Assembly: GCF_029624125.1 (NCBI RefSeq)
Contig: NZ_JARSBN010000001.1
Span: 389,901-453,900, forward strand
Direction: 5' to 3'
DNA from: Winogradskyella marincola
GTDB taxonomy: Bacteria; Bacteroidota; Bacteroidia; Flavobacteriales; Flavobacteriaceae
DNA: 64,000 nt
Shown here: piece after piece, positions 7,986-15,510 of the stretch
How the letters are laid out: every line of letters starts with the position of its first letter
Position numbering within the stretch: position 1 is the stretch's first letter
The notes under the pieces: model-generated
The model's database searches: none
Seen by the model: the letters and a program-made list of their open reading frames with translations, nothing else
What the model was told of the DNA's origin: nothing
Translations under genes and position numbers: made by a program

Positions 7986-10340
7986 ATGAAAACATTAAAC
8001 ACAATACTTCTATTATTCCTAACGTCAATTGCATTTGCCCAAGTAGGGACAAATGGAGATGATAGAAATGAAGAAGGAAGGAAAATAAAAGAATATAATC
8101 TCACTATTGAGGAAAATGAAATGACACTAGCTGGTGTAACCGCCAAAGGTATGACTATCAACGGTAGTATTCCCGGACCAGTTTTGGAATTTAATGAAGG
8201 CGACCTTGCTATTATTAATGTTACCAACAAAATGGATGTGGAAACCTCTGTGCATTGGCACGGGTTGATACTTCCAAATTTCTATGATGGCGTACCTTAT
8301 TTAAATACACCCCCAATCGAACCAGGAGAGACTTTTCAATACAGAATCCCTATCAACCAGTCAGGTACGTATTGGTACCATTCCCATACAATGTTACAAG
8401 AACAGAAAGGTGTTTATGGGTCTATTATCATTCATCCAAAAGAAAAAACTTTGGAATATGATAAAGATTTGGTGGTGCTACTCTCTGATTGGACAAACGA
8501 GAAACCATTGAACGTGCTACGAAACCTTAAAAGAGGTAACGAGTGGTATCAAGTTAAAAAAGGTACAGCAGTACCATTGAGTAGAGTCATTTCAGAAGGT
8601 GCTTTTGGTGCTCAACTGAAATTTTGGAGAGACCGTATGGAAGGGGCTGATATTAGCGATATCTACTATCCCGCCTTTCTAACCAATGGAAAGTCGTTAG
8701 CAGAATATCCAGAATTCAAACCAGGCGAAAAAGTACGGCTTCGCTTTATCAATGCATCTGCCTCTACCTATTATTGGATGGACTTTGGTGGTGGAAACCC
8801 TATGATTGTTGCAGGAGATGGTATCGATGTGGAACCCGTATCTAAAAGCCGATTTCTATTTGGTATTGCCGAAACCTACGATGTTATCGTAACCATTCCC
8901 GATGGTACTTTAGAAGTTACCGCCACAACACAGGATGGCTCTGGAAGCACTTCCTTACGATTGGGTCAGGGAACGCTATATCCAGCAAAAAGAATGGAGA
9001 GACCAGACAAGGTCGCTATGATGAAGCAAATGGCCAAAATGGATATGAAAATGGGAGCGCCAGCAATGGCAGGTAATCAAAAGAAAAATACACCTGAAGC
9101 TTTAATGAAAAGGTATGGAATGCAAATGGATATGAAAGATGGTAAGATGAATATGGATATGAATAATAAGATGTCGATGAAAGATGGTAAGATGGATAAC
9201 CAAATGAATATGAATGATAATCATATGCAAATGGAAATGGACAAAAAGATGGATATGAAAAAGGATTCTATGCCAATGAGCCATAATATGTCTATGATGG
9301 AGAAAGACTCTAGGTCTTTTGATTACAATACACGTAAAACCTATTTCAACTATGATTTTTTAAAGGCAAAAGAAAATACCACTTATAAGGAAGATTTACC
9401 TGTAAATGACCTTTTACTCAACCTAACAGGTAATATGCAACGCTATGTGTGGAGTATAAATGGCGTGCCATTATCTGAAACAGATAAGATTAAAATTAAA
9501 GGAGGAGAGGTTACCAGAATAACATTAAATAACTTAACAATGATGCATCACCCAATGCATCTTCACGGTCATTATTTTAGAGTGATTAACGAAAATGGAG
9601 AACGTTCACCATTAAAGCATACGGTTAACGTGCCGCCAATGCAAAAAGTGGTTATAGAGTTCTACAACGAAGAATATGGTGATTGGATTTTTCATTGTCA
9701 CGTCCTATATCATATGATGGGTGGTATGGCAAGAGTATTTAGTTATGATACCCCAAGGGATGTAAGGATGAAGGATTTTCCCGCTCAAAAACTCGTTGAT
9801 GAAACAGACCATTACTATTCCTGGGGATTGTTGCGTGCAGGCTCAAACTTTAACGAACTCTTTTTGATGTCAACTAATATCCGAAATGGATTTGGTTTAC
9901 GAGCAGAGTTCGATTATGACAGAAATCTTGAAGCCGAAGTAAACTATGATAGATACCTAAATGATTGGGTACGTCTCTACGTAGGTGTTAATACAGAAAC
10001 AGAAATACCAAATTCCTTCGATGAGTTCAATACAGTTGGTCTTATTGGTGTAAAATACTTTACACCTTATAGGTTTAATGTAGATGTGAGTATGGATAAT
10101 CAGCTACGCCCAAGAGTACGTTTGGATAGAGAGCTATTGCTTTTCCCAAGAATTTTTCTGGAAGGTGAGTATGAATATAGAGCAGACTTTGGATGGGTAA
10201 ATGATATAGGGAATAGCTCTTATGAGAGTGAAACACAATGGTTGGTTGGCCTTTCTTACATCCTGTCAAGAAACTTTTCAATTCAAGGAAACTATAACAA
10301 CCGATATGGTTGGGGTGGTGGTCTTTTAGCAAGATTCTAA
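7986..10340 (+). CDS. CopA-type multicopper oxidase fused to a CopB-like outer-membrane barrel
   Basis: A periplasmic Cu(I) oxidase with its own membrane anchor. A signal peptide (ends AFAQ) leads into three cupredoxin domains with all four copper motifs visible: HWHG at 90-93, WYHSH at 130-134, HPMHLHGH at 522-529, and HCHVLYHMMGGM at 570-581 with the axial Met at 581. Between domains 2 and 3, residues about 345-438 are an extreme Met-rich segment (repeats of MxMDMK and KMxMD), typical of copper-loading regions. After residue about 600 comes a run of alternating strands (FDYDRNLEAEVNYDRYL and onward) ending in LLARF with a terminal Phe, as in outer-membrane barrels. This resembles CopB, normally a separate gene. 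It starts 3 bases after the TolC stop. Confidence 0.9.
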   Translation: MKTLNTILLLFLTSIAFAQVGTNGDDRNEEGRKIKEYNLTIEENEMTLAGVTAKGMTINGSIPGPVLEFNEGDLAIINVTNKMDVETSVHWHGLILPNFYDGVPYLNTPPIEPGETFQYRIPINQSGTYWYHSHTMLQEQKGVYGSIIIHPKEKTLEYDKDLVVLLSDWTNEKPLNVLRNLKRGNEWYQVKKGTAVPLSRVISEGAFGAQLKFWRDRMEGADISDIYYPAFLTNGKSLAEYPEFKPGEKVRLRFINASASTYYWMDFGGGNPMIVAGDGIDVEPVSKSRFLFGIAETYDVIVTIPDGTLEVTATTQDGSGSTSLRLGQGTLYPAKRMERPDKVAMMKQMAKMDMKMGAPAMAGNQKKNTPEALMKRYGMQMDMKDGKMNMDMNNKMSMKDGKMDNQMNMNDNHMQMEMDKKMDMKKDSMPMSHNMSMMEKDSRSFDYNTRKTYFNYDFLKAKENTTYKEDLPVNDLLLNLTGNMQRYVWSINGVPLSETDKIKIKGGEVTRITLNNLTMMHHPMHLHGHYFRVINENGERSPLKHTVNVPPMQKVVIEFYNEEYGDWIFHCHVLYHMMGGMARVFSYDTPRDVRMKDFPAQKLVDETDHYYSWGLLRAGSNFNELFLMSTNIRNGFGLRAEFDYDRNLEAEVNYDRYLNDWVRLYVGVNTETEIPNSFDEFNTVGLIGVKYFTPYRFNVDVSMDNQLRPRVRLDRELLLFPRIFLEGEYEYRADFGWVNDIGNSSYESETQWLVGLSYILSRNFSIQGNYNNRYGWGGGLLARF

Positions 10341-10378
10341 TTTAAAATGTAAATAAGTAATAATTAAAAAAAGAAAAA

Positions 10379-10747
10379 ATGAGAAAAACAATTTTAACAT
10401 CAATCGTATTAATTATGACACTAACAGTAGGCTTTGCACAATCAAAAACAGAAACTGTTTTTGGTGTTAGAGGTAATTGTGGAATGTGTAAATCAACCAT
10501 TGAAAAATCTGTAAATAATATCGATGGTGTTTTTGAAGCATCTTGGGATAAAGAAACCAAACAAATGTCTATTTCTTATGATAATACAAAAACAGATGTA
10601 ATGGCTTTACATAAAGCAATAGCAAAATCAGGTTATGACACAGAAAAAGTAAAAGCAGATGAAAATGCTTATAATAATTTACCAGGATGTTGTCAGTATG
10701 ATAGGGAAATGGAACTATCAGCACCAAAAGAAACAAAAAACAAATAA
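10379..10747 (+). CDS. Secreted HMA-domain metal-binding protein with C-terminal CC motif
   Basis: A 122-residue protein: a signal peptide (MRKTILTSIVLIMTLTVGFAQ), then one HMA domain whose loop is GNCGMCKSTIEK, then YNNLPGCCQYDRE. It probably binds Cu(I) in the periplasm through CGMC, with the extra CC adding a second site. It is a paralogue of 17305-17745 (same GVRGNCGMCK and NLPGCCQYD motifs) and of the chromosomal 55590-55964. It lies in the copper operon between the oxidase and the DUF3347 lipoprotein. Mercury (MerP-like) is an alternative ligand, but the neighbours point to copper. Confidence 0.85.
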   Translation: MRKTILTSIVLIMTLTVGFAQSKTETVFGVRGNCGMCKSTIEKSVNNIDGVFEASWDKETKQMSISYDNTKTDVMALHKAIAKSGYDTEKVKADENAYNNLPGCCQYDREMELSAPKETKNK

Positions 10748-10766
10748 TAGTTAAAATCAAAACAAA

Positions 10767-11402
10767 ATGAGCAAATTAAAATTAGTATTCGGAGTAGTTG
10801 CAATAGCATTTGTAGCCCTTACAGCAGTGTCTTGTAAAGATGCCAAAACAGACAAGAATGATTCAACAGAGCATCATTCAGAGATGAATGCAGATGGAGA
10901 CCATTCAAAAATGAATCACGATAATAGCGATGGTCATCACGATGGTGATAAAAAGGAAATGGCAATGAATGGAAATGGTACCTCACAAGTCGTATTAAAT
11001 GATTATTTCAACCTTAAAGATGCTTTGGTAGCCGATGACAACGCAAAAGCGAAAAATTTAGGAGGCACATTGGCTAAATCACTTAAGGCTTTTGATACTT
11101 CTAAATATTCAGATGATAAGCAAAGCGAACTAAAGGATATTATTGAAGATGCCACTGAACACGCAGAACATATTTCAGAAAGTGACATAGCGCACCAAAG
11201 AGAACATTTTAAAGTATTGAGCAAGGATATGGTTGATATGGTAGAAATCACCGGAACATCAATGACCATTTACCAGCAGTATTGTCCAATGTACGATAAC
11301 AACAAGGGTGGTGCTTGGTTGAGTATGAACAAAGAAATCAGAAATCCCTATTTCGGTGATAAAATGCTAAAATGTGGTAAAGTACAGCGTGAAATCAACT
11401 AA
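10767..11402 (+). CDS. DUF3347 lipoprotein
   Basis: A 211-residue lipoprotein: the signal sequence ends ALTAVSC, giving a lipid-attachment Cys at about residue 23. A His/Met-rich linker (EHHSEMNADGDHSKMNH) follows, then a DUF3347 domain from about residue 73, with YFNLKDALV and the terminal block QYCPMYDNNKGGAWLS, NPYFGDKML and KCGKV. The same domain forms the C-terminus of the CusB-like adaptor at 15497-17272, so the free form may act as a metal-handling partner of that pump. The conserved Cys and Met residues look like soft-metal ligands. It is anchored in the inner or outer membrane facing the periplasm. The biochemical role is not established. Confidence 0.85.
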   Translation: MSKLKLVFGVVAIAFVALTAVSCKDAKTDKNDSTEHHSEMNADGDHSKMNHDNSDGHHDGDKKEMAMNGNGTSQVVLNDYFNLKDALVADDNAKAKNLGGTLAKSLKAFDTSKYSDDKQSELKDIIEDATEHAEHISESDIAHQREHFKVLSKDMVDMVEITGTSMTIYQQYCPMYDNNKGGAWLSMNKEIRNPYFGDKMLKCGKVQREIN

Positions 11403-11858
11403 ATGAAGATTGTAAAAATCATAGCGTGGATAGCATTAATTGCTTTGGTTGCCATACAGTTTTTTCCTGTGGATTACAACCAAAGTGAAACCATACCACA
11501 AACCGATTTTATGCTCGTGAACAACGTACCTGTAACGGTTGAAAAATCGTTGCAGGTTTCGTGTTACGATTGCCATAGTAATAACACACAATATCCTTGG
11601 TACAATAAGGTGCAACCTGTTGCTTGGTTTCTTGAAGGACATATTAAAAAAGGAAAAGAAGAATTGAATTTTAGTGAATGGGATTCTTATTCCAGCCGAC
11701 GGAAGAATAGTAAGTTGAGGTCAATAATCAGCCAAATAGAGGATGACAAAATGCCTTTAAAATCATATACATTTATTCATAGTAATGCCGTATTTACAAA
11801 TACTAAAAAACAAGAAATCATCAAATATTTTAATCAATTAAAAGATAGTTTAAACTAA
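11403..11858 (+). CDS. Haem-binding domain protein (single CxxCH c-type site)
   Basis: A 151-residue protein with an N-terminal hydrophobic anchor (about residues 4-22) and a periplasmic domain carrying one haem-attachment motif, CYDCH at residues 54-58, followed by SNNTQYPWYNKVQPVAW. This arrangement is the Haem_bd family common in Bacteroidota. The start follows the DUF3347 stop directly (TAAATG), so the two are translated together. It might pass electrons to or from the copper oxidase, but that is inference. The family often sits beside DUF3347 and metal genes. Confidence 0.85.
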   Translation: MKIVKIIAWIALIALVAIQFFPVDYNQSETIPQTDFMLVNNVPVTVEKSLQVSCYDCHSNNTQYPWYNKVQPVAWFLEGHIKKGKEELNFSEWDSYSSRRKNSKLRSIISQIEDDKMPLKSYTFIHSNAVFTNTKKQEIIKYFNQLKDSLN

Positions 11859-11871
11859 AACCTTTTTGGCA

Positions 11872-12429
11872 ATGACACATACATTATTTATAAAAAATAT
11901 GGTTTGTAATCGCTGTAAAATGTCAATTCTTAAACTTTTAAATGATGAAGGTTTTGAAGTAGAAGCTATCCAACTTGGAAAAATAACAGTTAAAGAAAAT
12001 CCAAATAATGATTATTTAAAATTTGAAAAGAATTTAAATGTTCTAGGTTTTGAATTGATTAAAGACCCTACAAAAGCATTGGTTGAAAAGATTAAGGTGA
12101 ATCTTATTGAACACATAGAAAAGAACGATACAAATGTTATACTCGCTAAACTTGAAAGTGAAATGGGCAAGAGCTATTCCATATTGAGTAAAACCTTCAG
12201 TAAGTCAGAAGGTATAACATTAGAAAAATACTTTATCAACCTAAAAATTGAAAAGGTTAAGGAATATATCCAGTTGCAAGAGCTGAATTTTTCAGAAATA
12301 GCATATAGTCTCAATTATAAAAACAGTAGCCATTTGGCAAAACAGTTTAAGCAAGTAACGGGAATGTCTATGACTGATTTTAAAAACCTACAAATTGATA
12401 GCAGAAAACCATTAGACCAAATTGTATAA
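11872..12429 (+). CDS. AraC-family regulator with HMA-like metal-binding head
   Basis: A 185-residue regulator. The first 70 residues resemble a shrunken HMA fold: MTHTLFIKNMVCNRCKMSIL contains CNRC at the place of the HMA metal loop. The rest is an AraC/XylS DNA-binding domain with two helix-turn-helix units (YFINLKIEKVKEYIQ, then FSEIAYSLNYKNSSHLAKQF and VTGMSMTDFK). I use the ATG at 11872, because the TTG at 11866 is less likely. It lies just before copA, with a -7 box between them, so it is the best candidate for the copper sensor of this island. Joining an HMA-like sensor directly to an AraC output is unlike CueR, CsoR or CopRS. Metal binding is inferred from CxxC only. Confidence 0.8.
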   Translation: MTHTLFIKNMVCNRCKMSILKLLNDEGFEVEAIQLGKITVKENPNNDYLKFEKNLNVLGFELIKDPTKALVEKIKVNLIEHIEKNDTNVILAKLESEMGKSYSILSKTFSKSEGITLEKYFINLKIEKVKEYIQLQELNFSEIAYSLNYKNSSHLAKQFKQVTGMSMTDFKNLQIDSRKPLDQIV

Positions 12430-12471
12430 ATATTATCCAATATTAGGAAAACCATACTGGCAAGTGAAAGG

Positions 12472-12479
12472 TAGTTTTG
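12472..12479 (+). promoter_or_regulatory. Candidate -7 element TAGTTTTG upstream of copA
   Basis: TAGTTTTG fits TAnnTTTG and lies 17 bases before the copA ATG, in the 67-base gap after the AraC-type regulator. No clear -33 TTTG is present, as expected if an activator is needed. Confidence 0.45.
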
Positions 12480-12496
12480 TGGGTTAACTTTAAAAT

Positions 12497-15007
12497 ATGA
12501 AAACAATGAAACATACATATCATATACACGGAATGACTTGTAACGGTTGTCGCAGTCACGTTGAAGAAACACTTTCAAAAGTAAAAGGTGTTTCAAAGGC
12601 ATCGGTTAATTTAGAAAAAGCCGAAGCCATTATAGAAATGGAACAGCATATTTCTTTAGAATCCTTTCAAAAGGCTTTAAAAGATGATGGTGGTAGATAT
12701 AGTATCCATAATCAAGGTGAACATCATCACCATTCAAAACCTAAAACGGAGAAAACCCCAAAAGGCAAAGGAACAGGCACATTTTATTGCCCAATGCATT
12801 GCGAGGGTGATAAAACCTACGACAAACCAGGTGATTGTCCTGTATGCGGTATGGATTTGGTTGAAGAACAAAATATTTCTACATCGCAAAAAGAGCAATG
12901 GACGTGTCCAATGCATCCAGAAATCGTAAAAGATGAAGCGGGTTCTTGCCCTATTTGCGGTATGGATTTAGTACCAATGCAACCAGACCTTTCTGCTGAA
13001 GAAAAGACCTATAAAAAACTATTGAAAAAATTTTGGATAGCAACAGCCTTTACTTTGCCTATTTTCTTAATAGCAATGAGCGAAATGCTTAATAACAATC
13101 CTTTATACAATATAATGCAACAGAAATATTGGAATTGGGTACAATTCGTTTTATCCATTCCAGTGGTATTTTATGCAACTTGGATGTTTTTTGAACGTGC
13201 TTATCGAAGTATAAAAACGTGGAACCTCAATATGTTTACACTTATTGGTATAGGTGCAGGTGTAGCGTGGTTATTTAGTGTGGTAGGTATGGTATTTCCT
13301 GATGTGTTCCCCAATGAGTTTAAAACCGAATCGGGAGCAGTTCACGTGTATTTTGAGGCGGCAACAGTTATTTTAACCTTGGTATTGTTAGGTCAATTAT
13401 TGGAAGCTCGTGCGCATAGTAAAACCAATTCCGCTGTAAAAGAATTACTGAAATTAGCACCTAACAAAGCTATAAAAATAGTTGATGGTGAAGAGGTTGA
13501 AGTGAGTATTGACAAGATAGAACTTAACGATATTCTTAAAGTAAAACCAGGTGATAAAATCCCTGTTGATGGTATTATTACAGAGGGAGAAACCAGTATT
13601 GACGAATCAATGATTACTGGTGAACCTATCCCAGTTAATAAGGTTAAAGAAGATAAAGTCAGTAGCGGTACAATAAATGGCAACCAAGCCTTTTTGATGA
13701 AAGCGGAAAAAGTAGGTAGCGACACATTACTTTCCCAAATCATACATATGGTAAACGATGCTAGTAGAAGTCGTGCCCCTATTCAAAATCTTGCAGATAA
13801 AGTATCGGGTTACTTCGTACCTGTGGTAGTCATTATTTCTGTTATCACTTTTATTGTTTGGGGTATTTGGGGGCCAGAACCAGCCTATGTATATGCGTTT
13901 GTTAATGCCATCGCAGTATTAATTATTGCTTGTCCTTGTGCTTTAGGTTTGGCAACACCAATGTCAGTTATGGTTGGTGTGGGTAAAGGTGCTCAAAATG
14001 GTGTATTGATTAAAAATGCAGAAGCATTAGAAAAAATGAATAAGGTAAATACCCTTATTGTAGATAAAACAGGAACTATAACAGAAGGTAAACCCACAGT
14101 TGAAACCGTAGGTTCTTTTAGTGATAATTATAACGACAAAAAGGTACTTCAATACATCGTCTCGTTAAATACCAACAGTGAACATCCATTAGCAGAAGCA
14201 ACAGTAAAATATGGTAAAGAACTTAATGCTGAAATTTTAAAATCTGCCAATTTTAGTGCAGTTACAGGAAAGGGCGTAGAAGCTGAAATTGATAATAAAA
14301 AAGTGGCTTTAGGTAATCCAAAAATGATGGAATACGCAAATGCTGAAATCACCTCTAAAATGAAGGAAGAAGCTAAAACCTATCAAAAACAAGGGAAAAC
14401 AGTCTCATATTTAGCTATCGATAAAAAAGTGGTTGGTTATGTAGTTATAGGTGATAAAATCAAATATACCAGTGCAAAAGCTATAAAAGAACTGCAAAAT
14501 AATGGTGTTGATGTGATAATGCTTACAGGAGATAATCACGATACAGCCCAAGCGGTAGCATCAGAGTTGAATCTGGCAGATTTTAAAGCGAGTATGTTAC
14601 CCGAAGATAAATTAAAAGAAGTCGAGAAACTTCAAAACAATGGTAAAGTGGTTGCTATGGCAGGCGATGGTATCAACGATGCACCTGCATTGGCAAAAAG
14701 TGATGTAGGTATTGCAATGGGTACAGGAACAGATGTCGCTATTGAAAGTGCTATGATTACATTGGTAAAAGGTGATTTACACGGTATAGTTAAAGCTCGT
14801 CATTTAAGTAGTGCAGTAATGAAGAACATTAAACAAAACCTATTTTTTGCACTTATCTATAACACATTGGGCGTTCCTATAGCGGCAGGTGTGTTATTTC
14901 CATTTTTTGGAATTTTATTATCACCAATGATTGCAGCTTTAGCAATGAGTTTTAGTTCTGTTTCAGTTATAGGTAATGCATTACGATTAAGAACAATTAA
15001 AGTATAA
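12497..15007 (+). CDS. copA: Cu(I)-exporting P1B-1 ATPase CopA
   Basis: An inner-membrane ATPase pumping Cu(I) (or Ag(I)) out of the cytoplasm. Order of domains in 836 residues: an HMA domain with GMTCNGC (12-18); a His-rich linker; two heavy-metal-binding modules, YCPMHCEGDKTYDKPGDCP at about 95 and WTCPMHPEIVKDEAGSCP at about 134, each ending in CGMDLV; then eight TM helices. The actuator has TGEP, the TM metal site is CPC at 479-481 followed by ALGLATP (Cu-type), the phosphorylated Asp is in DKTGT at 523, and GDGINDAPAL follows. Either Met1 or Met4 could be the start. It is the first gene after the regulator gap and is co-directional with the DUF305 gene 18 bases downstream. Confidence 0.95.
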   Translation: MKTMKHTYHIHGMTCNGCRSHVEETLSKVKGVSKASVNLEKAEAIIEMEQHISLESFQKALKDDGGRYSIHNQGEHHHHSKPKTEKTPKGKGTGTFYCPMHCEGDKTYDKPGDCPVCGMDLVEEQNISTSQKEQWTCPMHPEIVKDEAGSCPICGMDLVPMQPDLSAEEKTYKKLLKKFWIATAFTLPIFLIAMSEMLNNNPLYNIMQQKYWNWVQFVLSIPVVFYATWMFFERAYRSIKTWNLNMFTLIGIGAGVAWLFSVVGMVFPDVFPNEFKTESGAVHVYFEAATVILTLVLLGQLLEARAHSKTNSAVKELLKLAPNKAIKIVDGEEVEVSIDKIELNDILKVKPGDKIPVDGIITEGETSIDESMITGEPIPVNKVKEDKVSSGTINGNQAFLMKAEKVGSDTLLSQIIHMVNDASRSRAPIQNLADKVSGYFVPVVVIISVITFIVWGIWGPEPAYVYAFVNAIAVLIIACPCALGLATPMSVMVGVGKGAQNGVLIKNAEALEKMNKVNTLIVDKTGTITEGKPTVETVGSFSDNYNDKKVLQYIVSLNTNSEHPLAEATVKYGKELNAEILKSANFSAVTGKGVEAEIDNKKVALGNPKMMEYANAEITSKMKEEAKTYQKQGKTVSYLAIDKKVVGYVVIGDKIKYTSAKAIKELQNNGVDVIMLTGDNHDTAQAVASELNLADFKASMLPEDKLKEVEKLQNNGKVVAMAGDGINDAPALAKSDVGIAMGTGTDVAIESAMITLVKGDLHGIVKARHLSSAVMKNIKQNLFFALIYNTLGVPIAAGVLFPFFGILLSPMIAALAMSFSSVSVIGNALRLRTIKV

Positions 15008-15024
15008 CCATAAAATTAAATAAT

Positions 15025-15510
15025 ATGGAAAATTCAAAAGAACACTCAAACAAAGGAAACTATAAAACCTTCTTTATAATGTTGGCTTGCTCATTTGTAG
15101 CAATGTACATTACAATGTATTTAAATACCTATTCAATAGACCACGTGTATTTTAGTTTAACAAGATTCTATATGACTTGCTTGGGTATTTCAGCAATGGC
15201 AGTAATAATGTGGTTTTTTATGCGAAAAATGTATAATGATAGAAAGAAAAATATAGCAATTCTTGCAGGTAGTTTTATTCTGTTTATAGGGGCTTTAGGG
15301 TTAGTAAGAGCACAAGCACCAATTATTGGTGATGTCCTTTGGATGAAAGCAATGATTCCTCATCACTCTATCGCTATTTTAACAAGTGAAAGGGCAGATA
15401 TTCAAGACCCAGAAGTAAAAAAACTGGCAGAAGATATTATTGAAGCACAACGCAAGGAAATAGAAGAAATGAAAGCAATGATAAAACGATTAGAAAATGA
15501 AAACAAATAA
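15025..15510 (+). CDS. DUF305 (CopM-like) membrane-anchored protein
   Basis: A 161-residue protein with three predicted TM helices (about 13-31, 42-64 and 74-96) followed by a helical domain with MKAMIPHHSIAILTSERA, the hallmark His-His/Met motif of DUF305. Cyanobacterial CopM is a copper-binding member of that family. The charged C-terminal helix (EAQRKEIEEMKAMIKRLENENK) is probably coiled-coil. The stop overlaps the start of the next gene by 14 bases. It probably binds copper on the periplasmic side for delivery to the CusB-like adaptor, judged from context. Confidence 0.85.
   Translation: MENSKEHSNKGNYKTFFIMLACSFVAMYITMYLNTYSIDHVYFSLTRFYMTCLGISAMAVIMWFFMRKMYNDRKKNIAILAGSFILFIGALGLVRAQAPIIGDVLWMKAMIPHHSIAILTSERADIQDPEVKKLAEDIIEAQRKEIEEMKAMIKRLENENK

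Noticed and set aside
9102..9284. His-rich 60-residue frame on the - strand
   Set aside because: It is the antisense of the Met-rich oxidase segment (ATG codons read as CAT); no independent support.
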